From the NCBI GenBank assembly GCA_017501345.1, contig JAFVXC010000027.1, positions 52,153-116,152 on the forward strand: a DNA stretch of 64,000 nt, read 5' to 3'. Positions 52,121 to 59,903 of this stretch are shown one piece after another. Under the pieces are notes generated by a model. That model did not search any database, was not told where the DNA came from, and worked only from the letters and a program-made list of their open reading frames with translations. The translations under genes and the position numbers were made by a program. Each line of letters opens with the position of its first letter. Within the stretch, counting starts at the first letter, position 1. Source of the DNA: Clostridia bacterium. GTDB taxonomy: Bacteria > Bacillota_A > Clostridia > Oscillospirales > CAG-272.

Positions 52121-52194
52121 GGAGGCATAGCTCAGTTGGTCAGAGCGTTCGGTTCACATCCGAGAGGTCTAGGGTTCGAGCCCCCATGTCTCCA
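52121..52194 (+). tRNA. tRNA-Val(CAC)
   Basis: Acceptor GGAGGCA/TGTCTCC, D-arm GCTCAGTTGGTCAGAGC, anticodon loop TTCACAT (anticodon CAC, reads GUG) and T-arm GGGTTCGAGCCC. 74 nt; no encoded CCA. Confidence 0.95.
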
Positions 52195-52203
52195 TCAGAA
52201 AAA

Positions 52204-52241
52204 AGCACACATTTGTCTACCAAGACAATGTGTGCTTTTTT
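52204..52241 (+). terminator. tRNA-Val terminator
   Basis: GCACACATTTGTCT/AGACAATGTGTGC hairpin followed by TTTTTT. Confidence 0.92.
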
Positions 52242-52246
52242 CAACT

Positions 52247-52410
52247 AAATCCGCCGATGGCGGAGGAAATCCACCTTTGGTGGAAGAAATCGCTTCGCGA
52301 TGAAATCTGCCTTGCGACAGGAGATGAAGGCGGATTTAATTTCATCTGAGGCGGTACGCCGAAGATTTCATCCGAGCTTGCTCGGATTTCATCGTGCTAC
52401 GCACGATTTC
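52247..52410. repeat. Array of short hairpins joined by GAAAT/ATTTCAT
   Basis: Consecutive small hairpins CCGCCGATGGCGG, CCACCTTTGGTGG, CGCTTCGCG, CTGCCTTGCGACAG, GGCGGTACGCC, CCGAGCTTGCTCGG and CGTGCTACGCACG are separated by AGGAAAT, AAGAAAT, ATGAAAT and then ATTTCAT linkers. Modular and symmetrical; non-coding. Confidence 0.85.
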
Positions 52411-52411
52411 A

Positions 52412-52440
52412 TTGACTTTTCCTTTGATTTGTGCTATAAT
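52412..52440 (+). promoter_or_regulatory. Promoter for the DUF6560-like gene
   Basis: TTGACT at 52412-52417, 17-bp spacer, TATAAT at 52435-52440. Confidence 0.82.
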
Positions 52441-52486
52441 AAAGCAAAGCCAACAAAAAATATCGTTGAAAAGGAGACTTCATCGC

Positions 52487-53029
52487 ATGGGACATTTTGT
52501 TGAATTAGTCTTGGAATTCCTGTTCGGTCTTGCAAAGGATTCTCCCGATAAAATGCCCTCTGTAAATTATATAGACAGCTTTGTTATAAGACATCCTCGC
52601 AAAAAAACACTTGTAAGAATTTGTGCCACCTTGGTTTTGATTGTTGTGTTCTCGGTGCTTTGGTTTTTGGTTAAACACGAAACACGTTTTTTATTCGTAA
52701 TATTTGCCGTTTTGGGTTTTATACTGTTAGTGTTATCTGTATTTTCTTTTTCTTTTGAATGTTATGTCAATGATATAATAATATCACGAAATATTTTATG
52801 GATATCTAAGAAGAAAATTCTATGGAAAGATATTCAGTGTGTGCGAATAGTTGAGCAAACAAATGAAAAAGCTGTAATTATTGCTTTGTACGATCAAATA
52901 GGCAAATGCGTTATTGATTTTAATACGGATATGGAAAATGTGTGGTATATTGTTAAAATGGCAGAACATAAGTCAATCAACATAAAATACGAAAAAGATT
53001 TATCAATAAAACAACTTTCACATTTGTAA
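52487..53029 (+). CDS. DUF6560-like membrane protein, AT-rich
   Basis: 180 aa from ATG 52487 (AAAGGAG upstream). Two hydrophobic segments (about 45-62 and 68-88), then a PH-like soluble domain: CYVNDIIISRNILWISKKKI and WKDIQCVRIVEQTNEKAVII. This fits small DUF6560-type proteins with a bPH-like fold. GC content is far below the neighbours (visibly AT-rich codons such as AAA, ATA, TTT), which points to acquisition by transfer. Function unknown. Confidence 0.7.
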   Translation: MGHFVELVLEFLFGLAKDSPDKMPSVNYIDSFVIRHPRKKTLVRICATLVLIVVFSVLWFLVKHETRFLFVIFAVLGFILLVLSVFSFSFECYVNDIIISRNILWISKKKILWKDIQCVRIVEQTNEKAVIIALYDQIGKCVIDFNTDMENVWYIVKMAEHKSINIKYEKDLSIKQLSHL

Positions 53030-53101
53030 TTTGCAAATTTTTCAGACACCTTTTGTTTGTTTTTACCCCTGTTTACGCACCGTTTGCACGATTCTTCGCA
53101 G

Positions 53102-53144
53102 AAAAAAGCACTTGCAATAGGGTTGCACCCTAAAGGACAGTTTT
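53102..53144 (+). repeat. Left inverted repeat of the XRE island
   Basis: AAAAAAGCACTTGCAATAGG through GGACAGTTTT matches the complement of 54372-54414 with only about two mismatches. A GGACAGAGATG/CATCTCTGTCC hairpin terminator follows at 53157-53194. Confidence 0.9.
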
Positions 53145-53267
53145 ACTTGCCGACAGAAAAAAGGACAGAGATGTTTCCATCTCTGTCCTTTTTCACACGC
53201 CTTGCCCCGCAAGGTGTAATGTGTTACAGCTTGTATGTGTACTGTCGGGTTGCAAAACAATGCAAAT

Positions 53268-53879
53268 TCACAGTGCTTGCGGGGTAAAAAGCTTAAACGC
53301 GGATTCTGACATAACGTAAATATCGGACTTGTTTTTTCGCACGCCTCTACTCGAAACAAAACCGTTTTCATCCAAGCCGGCTATTACGCAAGGTTTCCCT
53401 TTGATCAAAACGATGGCAATTTCGTTATCCTTTGGATAGGGTTTTACCAAAACCTTTTTTACAGGCATCCCCGCAATATATCCAACGGGATAAAATTGAA
53501 CCCAGTATACTGTTTTATCTTCCTCGCAATGAATTTGTGTAGCCTTTGTTGCCAGCTCATTAGATTGATAAACCGTGTATTTTTGACCTGCCACAGTAAA
53601 CTGAACCGTCTTAAATAACTCGTTTTCCTCAACACATACACCATATTTTTTGTAGGCAGCATACACTGTGAGATTTTCTTCGCTAATACATTCCATAATA
53701 TCGCTGACGCTGCAGTTAAGCGCTGAACATATTCTGGCAATTGTGTCGGTTGTAATCGTTTCGTTTTTAGACATTTTTGCTATAACTCTGGAACTGATTC
53801 CGGTGAGTGCGATCAAATCGCTTTTGTTCATATTCTTGTCAACCAATAATTTCCATAGCTTACTGTAATCAATATACAT
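53268..53879 (-). CDS. XRE/Cro-CI-type regulator with C-terminal sensor-like domain
   Basis: 203 aa. The N-terminal HTH (HTH_26 type) is MNKSDLIALTGISSRVIAKM, then ITTDTIARICSALNCSVSDI (residues about 17-60). A 130-residue C-terminal domain (FKTVQFTVAGQKYTVYQSNE, KTVYWVQFYPVGYIAGMPVK) is unassigned and could bind a ligand or protein. Low GC, transfer likely. Own promoter and a TTTACT/AGTAAA palindrome just upstream of the -35, typical of autoregulation. Enclosed by 43-bp inverted repeats. Confidence 0.85.
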   Translation of the reverse strand: MYIDYSKLWKLLVDKNMNKSDLIALTGISSRVIAKMSKNETITTDTIARICSALNCSVSDIMECISEENLTVYAAYKKYGVCVEENELFKTVQFTVAGQKYTVYQSNELATKATQIHCEEDKTVYWVQFYPVGYIAGMPVKKVLVKPYPKDNEIAIVLIKGKPCVIAGLDENGFVSSRGVRKNKSDIYVMSESAFKLFTPQAL

Positions 53880-53902
53880 ACGTGCATCTCCTTTCTATAA
53901 AC

Positions 53903-53951
53903 AGTATAACACAAATCGCAAGAATTGTCAATATAAATTTACTAAAGTAAA
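53903..53951 (-). promoter_or_regulatory. Promoter and candidate operator of the XRE gene
   Basis: Minus strand TTGACA (53926-53931), 17-bp spacer, TATACT (53903-53908). The perfect palindrome TTTACTAAAGTAAA-type site (53938-53951) lies seven bp upstream of the -35. Confidence 0.78.
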
Positions 53952-54147
53952 TATTTTTTGTCTTTAAAATAAAAACATTGCGAAAAGTAAAAATGAGTAG
54001 CGCATCTGCATTAAGGTAAGTTCAGATAACGAAGTGAAACAAAAATATACGGATCTTATTTTAAACGGACTGTCAAAAGCAATGCAAAGGCACTTTTGAC
54101 ACTATCTTTTCAAAAGTTATTTGCTTACCTTTCGGGAGGTAAAAAAT
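53952..54147. other. AT-rich spacer, no recognised feature
   Basis: Contains CTGTCAAAAGC and GCTTTTGACA-like inverted words (GTCAAAAGCAATGCAAAGGC then CACTTTTGACAC) but no gene with a ribosome site. Confidence 0.4.
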
Positions 54148-54269
54148 GCCTCCCCTGTGTAAGGGGAGGTGGCTTGCGTGGCAAGACGGAGGGGTTGTAA
54201 AAGTAATATTTTTCTACAAAACAATCCCTCACCCGACTCCGTCGGGAGCTCCCTTTACACAAGGGAGCC
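54148..54269. mobile_element. MITE-like element, 122 bp
   Basis: Left end GCCTCCCCTGTGTAAGGGGA and right end complement GGCTCCCTTGTGTAAAGGGA form imperfect terminal inverted repeats; inner CACCCGACTCCGTCGGGAG is a second hairpin. The inside is AT-rich, with no coding. Widespread pattern in gut Clostridia; non-autonomous. Confidence 0.75.
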
Positions 54270-54333
54270 TTTTTTGTTCGCCTATGACTTATCAATTTTC
54301 CTGACAAGCACTGCATTTGTGGACACAAATGCA

Positions 54334-54414
54334 AAATACGGCACACCTCTTCGAGATATGCCGTATTTTTGAAAACTGTCCTTTAGGGTACAACCCAATT
54401 GCAAGTGCTTTTTT
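54334..54414. repeat. Hairpin and right inverted repeat of the XRE island
   Basis: AAATACGGCA/TGCCGTATTT terminator-type hairpin (54334-54370), then the 43-bp inverse partner (54372-54414) of 53102-53144. Confidence 0.88.
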
Positions 54415-54479
54415 CAACGAAATTTGCCCTGCGGGTGCTTTATTTTTATGTGGGCGAGAACCCTTATGCCGTCCGTTTT

Positions 54480-55544
54480 TTAACTGTTTTCCCCGACAAA
54501 CCGCCTTAGCGCATTCGCAAAGCTCCTGCCGAAGACGCGTAGTCGCTCCTGCGAGACCTTGTTTTCTTCGAGTCCCGCGTAGGTGCATTCCATCGTGAAT
54601 GCAAGCACGTTTTCGGGGCGGTGGTTCATGTAAGAGTTAAAGGTCGCTCCGATTACCTCACGCGGCTTCGCGGGCTGATTCCACTGCGGGCTGTAATGCA
54701 TCCCGCCCTCGATGTATTCCTCGACAAGGATCTCAGAGAAACGGTCCATTTTCTCGGCTTTATAGCTCCGCATCACGTAAATGTGGTCGTGCTCCTTCGT
54801 CCAGTGGCTCGGAGAATGGAAGTCAAAGCCGTAGTGACAGCCGTACTTGTCGGCATATGCGATGATCGCCTGCGTTTCGGGGTAGATCGCACCCGTATCG
54901 GGGTGGTATTCGCCGTTGTAGCCCAGTCGTGGTCCGCGATGCTTGCCGTGGTCGCCGTCCACGACGCCGTCGAGGTCGACGAAGGGAACGACGAGTACGC
55001 GCGTGTTCTCGAGGGGATTCGAGGTGAGCTCGTCGGCAATGCCCTCAAGCACATAAGATCCCGTGGATTCACAGGAATGGTGGCGCGAGGTCAGGATGAT
55101 GCTTGTCTCGCCCTCACCGAAGCGGAGGCAGGGAACCGAGTTCCCCTTGCGGCTCTTGCAGAACTCTTCGACGGTGAGATTTTTCCGCCGTGCGAATTCG
55201 AAGAAATGCTGCGGATGATAGAGGGGATGGTGCGCGAAATAGACACGGTCCTCGTTGTCTCCGAAGCGATAGATGAAGGTGTTTTCCTCTTGTTGGTCGT
55301 GCCAATGCCAATCCTTGAGATCGTGGCTGACGGCAGGTCCCCAGAAGCCGAGACGCGCGTAGTGCCCTTTTTCTGCACGCTCAAGGTGGAAGGTCAATTC
55401 ACGACCCGCGGCACCTTCAACGCAAAACGCAAAGTAGAACCAATTTTTTGTGGAATCGCGCTGCTCGTTTCTGAGATAAACGTGATCGCCTTCGATGCGG
55501 TCGACAAAAATGTTGCCGCCGACGAATTTATTGTGGATGATCAT
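54480..55544 (-). CDS. M14 metallocarboxypeptidase, cytosolic-carboxypeptidase-like, copy 1
   Basis: 354 aa. N-terminal beta domain (about 1-125: NWFYFAFCVEGAAGRELTFH, VYFAHHPLYHP) like that of cytosolic carboxypeptidases, then the M14 fold. Zinc ligands are His156 and Glu159 (SRHHSCES) and His243 (GFDFHSPSHW), with general base Glu319 (AFTMECTYAG). The substrate-carboxylate Asn-Arg site reads GYNGEY, so the Arg is missing, unlike copy 2. No signal peptide. Third gene of an operon with copy 2 and the alpha/beta hydrolase. Confidence 0.87.
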   Translation of the reverse strand: MIIHNKFVGGNIFVDRIEGDHVYLRNEQRDSTKNWFYFAFCVEGAAGRELTFHLERAEKGHYARLGFWGPAVSHDLKDWHWHDQQEENTFIYRFGDNEDRVYFAHHPLYHPQHFFEFARRKNLTVEEFCKSRKGNSVPCLRFGEGETSIILTSRHHSCESTGSYVLEGIADELTSNPLENTRVLVVPFVDLDGVVDGDHGKHRGPRLGYNGEYHPDTGAIYPETQAIIAYADKYGCHYGFDFHSPSHWTKEHDHIYVMRSYKAEKMDRFSEILVEEYIEGGMHYSPQWNQPAKPREVIGATFNSYMNHRPENVLAFTMECTYAGLEENKVSQERLRVFGRSFANALRRFVGENS

Positions 55545-55600
55545 AGGTTGCAGTTTCTCCTTTCAAGCGGTTTGAAACCAGGCTCGTTATATCACGCAGA

Positions 55601-56644
55601 TCATTCTTTGTCAATGCTTTCCTCGACAAACCGCCGCAGCGCATTCGCAAAGCTCCTGCCGAAGACGCGCAGTCGCTCCTGCGAGACCTTGTTTTCTTCG
55701 AGTCCCGCGTAGGTGCATTCCATCGTGAATGCAAGCACGTTCTCGGGGCGGTAATTCATATGAGCGTTAAAGGTGAGGTGCGGTGAATCGGGGTCGTAGG
55801 GCTTTGCAGGCTTATCCTGCTCGGGCGTATACGACATACCGCTGTCGTCGTGCTCCTCGCACAGCAGTGCGGAGAAGCGGTCGATCTTATCCGATTTGAA
55901 GCAGCGCATCATATAGATGTATTTATCACTATGCCCGGGGCAATGGAAATCGTAACCGTAGTGACAGCCGTACTTGTCGGCGTAGTCGATCAGAGCGCGA
56001 AGCTCGGGATAGATCGGCTCGTCGGTATAGTCGCGGTTATAGTCGTGCGGATAGCGGTTCTTGCCCTGGTCGCCGTCTATGACGCCATCGTAGTCTATGA
56101 AGGGAACGACGAGCACGCGCGTGTTTTTGATCGGATTTCTTGCAAGCTCCGCTGTGAGTCCCTCAAGCACATAGTTGCCTGCTGATTCGCAGGCGTGGTG
56201 TCGCGCTGTGAGGATAATGCTGTACTGCCCCTCGCCCATTTTGATGCAGGGAACGGGATTTCCCTTGCGGCTCTTGCAAAATTCGGTCACGGAAAGTCCG
56301 TTTTGGTCGGCAAAAGCATAGAAGTGTGCGGGGTGATAGAGCATATGATGCGCGAAGTAGACCTTCGTTTCGCTTTCCGAAAATCTGTAAGTAAAGGAAT
56401 TGTCCTCATTTTGGTTGAGCCACTCCCAGGAAACGAGATCGTGACTGACGGCAGGACCGAAGCGGCCGAGCCGTCTCTTCCCGAAGTGGAAGGTCAGCTC
56501 CATACCCTCTGCACCCTCGATGCAGAAGGCCCAATAGAACCAATCCTTAACCGTATCGCGTTGCTCGTTCCTGAGATAAACGTGATCGCCTTCGATGCGG
56601 TCAACAAAAATATTGCCGCCGACGAATTTGTTGTGGATGATCAT
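55601..56644 (-). CDS. M14 metallocarboxypeptidase, cytosolic-carboxypeptidase-like, copy 2
   Basis: 347 aa paralog of the next gene. The first 30 residues (MIIHNKFVGGNIFVDRIEGD...) and about 45 near the end (from RPENVLAFTMEC to ANALRRFV) are identical to copy 1, while the middle has diverged. HxxE is ARHHACESAG, the His ligand DFHCPGHS, base Glu in FTMECTYAG, and the carboxylate-binding DYNRDY is intact. Predicted to trim C-terminal residues, or act as a deacylase, in the cytoplasm. 56 bp upstream of copy 1. Confidence 0.88.
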   Translation of the reverse strand: MIIHNKFVGGNIFVDRIEGDHVYLRNEQRDTVKDWFYWAFCIEGAEGMELTFHFGKRRLGRFGPAVSHDLVSWEWLNQNEDNSFTYRFSESETKVYFAHHMLYHPAHFYAFADQNGLSVTEFCKSRKGNPVPCIKMGEGQYSIILTARHHACESAGNYVLEGLTAELARNPIKNTRVLVVPFIDYDGVIDGDQGKNRYPHDYNRDYTDEPIYPELRALIDYADKYGCHYGYDFHCPGHSDKYIYMMRCFKSDKIDRFSALLCEEHDDSGMSYTPEQDKPAKPYDPDSPHLTFNAHMNYRPENVLAFTMECTYAGLEENKVSQERLRVFGRSFANALRRFVEESIDKE

Positions 56645-56691
56645 AGTTCACGGTCTTCCTTTCGAATTCTGGATTTTGATATCATGCGCTC

Positions 56692-57405
56692 TTATATCAG
56701 CGAGGTGATGAAATTGCAGTATTCCGTCAGCGCGTTCGGATGGCTTTTGACGTCGCAGTGCTTCATGCCCGGCTGTATCATCAGCCGATACGGAAGCCCG
56801 TACTGCTCGAATTTTTCTAAGAGCGGCGGCATATGTATTTCGGTAAAATACGGATCGCTTTCGCCAAAAAGAAGGAAATACGGAATTTTTGGGAGCCGCT
56901 GTGCAAAATGCACCGGAGAATACTGCTTCATAATATCATCAAGCGCAGCGTCCTCCTCGATATGCGCAGAAAGAATTGCCCGACGGAAATCGGGCTTGTC
57001 AATAAAAACCCGGTTCATATCGGTGACGGGACAGTTCAGCGCACACCCGATGGATTTTCTTTTGCCGTAGATCAGATAATTCAGCGCCGTAAGGCCGCCC
57101 ATACTGCTCCCGCTTACGATGAGGGGGACGGCTTCGTCCGCCTGCAGTCGCTCATATACGGCATCGATGACCTGCTCGTTGAAGGCTTGAGAGCTGCGGC
57201 TCATCCACGCCCAAACGCTGTAATACGGAAAGACGAAGGCGATTCCTTGCCTCCCGAGGGCGCTTGCGATCTCATCGCTGCTTTTGTACATCGTCGCGTC
57301 GGTGTATCCGTGAAAGGAAACGCAGATGCCGCGCAGGGGATGGACGAGGGTATCCTCGTTGATAAAAGCGTAATCCAAAAGGTTCTCAGAGCGAATGTAC
57401 TTCAT
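56692..57405 (-). CDS. Alpha/beta hydrolase (esterase or peptidase)
   Basis: 237 aa. Nucleophile elbow VSGSSMGGLTALNYL (Ser in GSSMG), acid in FLLFGESDPYFTEIH, His in PGMKHCDVKSHP. ICVSFHGYTDAT supplies the oxyanion. No signal peptide. First gene of an operon with two M14 peptidase genes (47-bp gap); a dipeptide or acyl-ester substrate would fit but is not shown. Own promoter. Confidence 0.85.
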   Translation of the reverse strand: MKYIRSENLLDYAFINEDTLVHPLRGICVSFHGYTDATMYKSSDEIASALGRQGIAFVFPYYSVWAWMSRSSQAFNEQVIDAVYERLQADEAVPLIVSGSSMGGLTALNYLIYGKRKSIGCALNCPVTDMNRVFIDKPDFRRAILSAHIEEDAALDDIMKQYSPVHFAQRLPKIPYFLLFGESDPYFTEIHMPPLLEKFEQYGLPYRLMIQPGMKHCDVKSHPNALTEYCNFITSLI

Positions 57406-57432
57406 AGTTCCTCCAAAAAGAGTGCTACGCTG

Positions 57433-57461
57433 ATTATATCACACCGCCCGAGCTTTGTCAA
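57433..57461 (-). promoter_or_regulatory. Promoter of the hydrolase-carboxypeptidase operon
   Basis: Minus strand TTGACA (57456-57461), 17-bp spacer, TATAAT (57433-57438). Confidence 0.88.
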
Positions 57462-57479
57462 TAGAGGTGGAGAAAAAAC

Positions 57480-57520
57480 GGGGGTGAGCACCAAATGCGC
57501 TTGGCACTTGACTCACCCCC
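57480..57520 (-). terminator. Terminator after the GH109-like gene
   Basis: GGGGGTGAG/CTCACCCCC arms around a 22-nt loop with its own TGCGC/GCGCA pairs; on the minus strand it is followed by GTTTTTTC. Confidence 0.82.
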
Positions 57521-57559
57521 GCTTCTTTTGTATCTACGGGAAAATTTTAATTCACCGAC

Positions 57560-58804
57560 TTACTTTTTCAGCTCCTCGAAGTACAGCTCCATCTGTCTTT
57601 CGGTCGGTTTGTAATCGGGATTCGAGCAGCAGGGAAGCGTCGGCTCGCTTCCGTCGTCTCCCCAAAAGGGTGTGAGGTAATCGTTCTCGTAAAGCTTTCG
57701 GTCCTCCTCCTTACGGAAATCGGGAATGTCATAGGGCTTTCCGCCTTCAAGCACCGAGCGGTGACCGAGGATCGCAACCGACGACATCACGATCGCCGAA
57801 TAAAGATCGAACGGATGAGGCGGCTGCTTGCCGTCCTTGACGCAATCGACGAACATACGCGCGGTGAGATAATCGCCGCCGCCGTGCCCGGAGGTCTTGA
57901 TGAGCTCTTCGTCCTTATCGTTCCACGAGGGCGTATACAGCTGCGTCGCCTCAGCCCCCTCGGGTTTGTCCCATTCATTGTAGCGGAGCATCACCTGATT
58001 GCCCATACCGCGCAGGTTCTCGATCTGTCCCTTCGTTCCGCAGATGCGGTAGGAATTGCCGTGTGCACCAAAGTGTGCGCATCCGGTCACGCGGAAGACC
58101 GAGCCGTCGTCATTCAGCGTGGTAACGATCGCTGCACTATCCGCATTGTGGGATGCCGTCGGAACCTCTGCCTGTGTGGGCGCGTACGTAGCAAATGCAG
58201 TTACTTTTTTTGGCGTAGCACCCGTAATATGCATCACGGGGCCGAGCGAATGCGTGATATAATAGGTTGCCGGCAGGAAGTGACGCCAATGATTCGGATA
58301 AAATTTAAACTTTTTGGTAAATGCTGTATCCCACGCGCTGACAGGGTGATTGTATTCTCCCTCCGCAAAGAGGATCTTTCCGAGGGTCCCCGTGTCGGCT
58401 ACGCGCTTCATCTCGCGGTTAAAGAGCATCTGCGGATAATTTTCCGCAAGCATATAGATGCTCTTGCTTCTCTCAAAGGCGCGCACAAGCTCGACACCCT
58501 CGCCCATCGTTCCGTTCGCCGTGCATTCGCAGAAAACGTGAAGATCGCGCTTAAAGCACTCGATCGCGTAGGGTACGTGCTGATAAAAATTGTTTGCAAG
58601 AATGACGGCGTCCATCGGGTGCTCGATAAAATCGTCGAAGCTTTCATAAGCTGTAACACCGTTACCGAGCTTCTTAAGTCCTGCCTCAAGGCGCTCCTTG
58701 TGATTGTCGCAAAGCGCTACGATCTCGGCGTCGAGAAGCATAAAGCCCTTTGCAAGCGATACGCCGCGTCCTGCGCCGAATACGCCAACTCTGATTTTTT
58801 TCAT
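57560..58804 (-). CDS. Gfo/Idh/MocA family protein, GH109-like, lacking EKP lysine
   Basis: 414 aa from ATG 58804 (AAAGGAGG upstream). Rossmann motif RVGVFGAGRGVSLAKGFM. Where typical dehydrogenases have EKP, this reads VFCECTANGTMGEG, so the catalytic Lys is absent. YYITHSLGPVMHITG resembles the THGLGP motif of GH109 alpha-N-acetylgalactosaminidases, which use NAD for a redox-assisted glycosidase mechanism. Cytoplasmic. Follows the EamA transporter gene by 35 bp. Confidence 0.82.
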   Translation of the reverse strand: MKKIRVGVFGAGRGVSLAKGFMLLDAEIVALCDNHKERLEAGLKKLGNGVTAYESFDDFIEHPMDAVILANNFYQHVPYAIECFKRDLHVFCECTANGTMGEGVELVRAFERSKSIYMLAENYPQMLFNREMKRVADTGTLGKILFAEGEYNHPVSAWDTAFTKKFKFYPNHWRHFLPATYYITHSLGPVMHITGATPKKVTAFATYAPTQAEVPTASHNADSAAIVTTLNDDGSVFRVTGCAHFGAHGNSYRICGTKGQIENLRGMGNQVMLRYNEWDKPEGAEATQLYTPSWNDKDEELIKTSGHGGGDYLTARMFVDCVKDGKQPPHPFDLYSAIVMSSVAILGHRSVLEGGKPYDIPDFRKEEDRKLYENDYLTPFWGDDGSEPTLPCCSNPDYKPTERQMELYFEELKK

Positions 58805-58839
58805 ACTATAAGCCTCCTTTTTATGTTCGGAATTTGTTT

Positions 58840-59745
58840 TCAAATGGGGATTATGAAAAGCGCAAGCATCCCGATGAATGCGAGAGCAACGCTTAAAACC
58901 TCTTTTTTGCTCGGCTTTTTGTCACCGAAAAGGCAGAAGAGGGTGGATACGATCATCGTTCCGCCCGTGACCATAGGATACTGCACGGAGGCGTCCACGT
59001 ACACAAGGGCAAAAACGAGGAGAAAATTCGCCACCTTGTTGATCGCGCCATTGAGCGCGCCGATTCCGTAGGACAGAAGGCGTGCCTTCCGTTCCGCTTT
59101 AGGCTGTTCCTTGCCTTGGGGTGAGGATCTGCGCCTTTCTGTGGCGGTGAGCAGAAGCCAAAGGATACCCGACAGAAGTGCCGCCGAGAGGGCGGACCAT
59201 ATGCTGTAATCCGCCGCGCTTGCTTTCGGGAGCGGCGTCTCGGTAAAGATCTTGGAGAGAACGCCCGACATACCGTTCAAAACGAAAATACCCACGTAGA
59301 ATACAGTACCCCTTTTCCTCTCACCGCGCTCGACCGTGAGGGCAAGCGCCGCACAGATAAAGATCACGCAAATGCCCTTTGCAAGCGTGAACCCCTCACC
59401 GTAGAACAGGATGCCCTGCAAGAAGGGAAGCGCCATACCGCCCAGCATTGCGAAGAGTGAAAAGAGCGACAGGTTGATATAGTCGAGAGCCTTGAAGGCG
59501 AAAACGGTAAACGCGATGCCGTTGAGTGCCGACCATCCTGCCATCAAAAGCGTGAACCATGTAAATTCAAAAGCGAAGCTGTTTATGATCAGCAGGACGA
59601 TAAGACCTGCAAGAGAGCCGATGAACGCCGCCTCCATACTGATCATAAGACCGCTGCCGCGCTTTTTTCGGAACACATCCTGGAGCGCAAAGCCTCCGCC
59701 GAACATCATGACCGAGATCAGGATCAAAACGTAATAAAGCCACAC
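58840..59745 (-). CDS. EamA/DMT superfamily transporter
   Basis: 301 aa with ten hydrophobic helices in two homologous halves (second repeat from about residue 155; LSYGIGALNGAINKVANFLL). The long loop at 205-225 is basic (ERRRSSPQGKEQPKAERKAR). The family moves amino acids, sugars or metabolites; here the pairing with a GH109-like enzyme suggests a carbohydrate. First gene of its operon, divergent from the AraC gene. Confidence 0.85.
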   Translation of the reverse strand: MWLYYVLILISVMMFGGGFALQDVFRKKRGSGLMISMEAAFIGSLAGLIVLLIINSFAFEFTWFTLLMAGWSALNGIAFTVFAFKALDYINLSLFSLFAMLGGMALPFLQGILFYGEGFTLAKGICVIFICAALALTVERGERKRGTVFYVGIFVLNGMSGVLSKIFTETPLPKASAADYSIWSALSAALLSGILWLLLTATERRRSSPQGKEQPKAERKARLLSYGIGALNGAINKVANFLLVFALVYVDASVQYPMVTGGTMIVSTLFCLFGDKKPSKKEVLSVALAFIGMLALFIIPI

Positions 59746-59768
59746 GGTGTCTCACCTCCTACAACATC

Positions 59769-59797
59769 ATTGTATCATACATCATCGGTCTTATCAA
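59769..59797 (-). promoter_or_regulatory. Promoter of the EamA-GH109-like operon
   Basis: Minus strand TTGATA (59792-59797), 17-bp spacer, TACAAT (59769-59774). About 43 bp from the divergent AraC promoter. Confidence 0.78.
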
Positions 59798-59839
59798 TGA
59801 ATATATTCCATAAAAAGATATAAAAAAGTTATTTTCTTC

Positions 59840-59868
59840 TTGATTTTGGGGGCATTGTATGCTATACT
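59840..59868 (+). promoter_or_regulatory. AraC-type regulator promoter
   Basis: TTGATT at 59840-59845, 17-bp spacer, TATACT at 59863-59868. Confidence 0.8.
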
Positions 59869-59903
59869 GAAGTAAACAGATATGCGTGAGGAGAAATAAG
59901 AAT

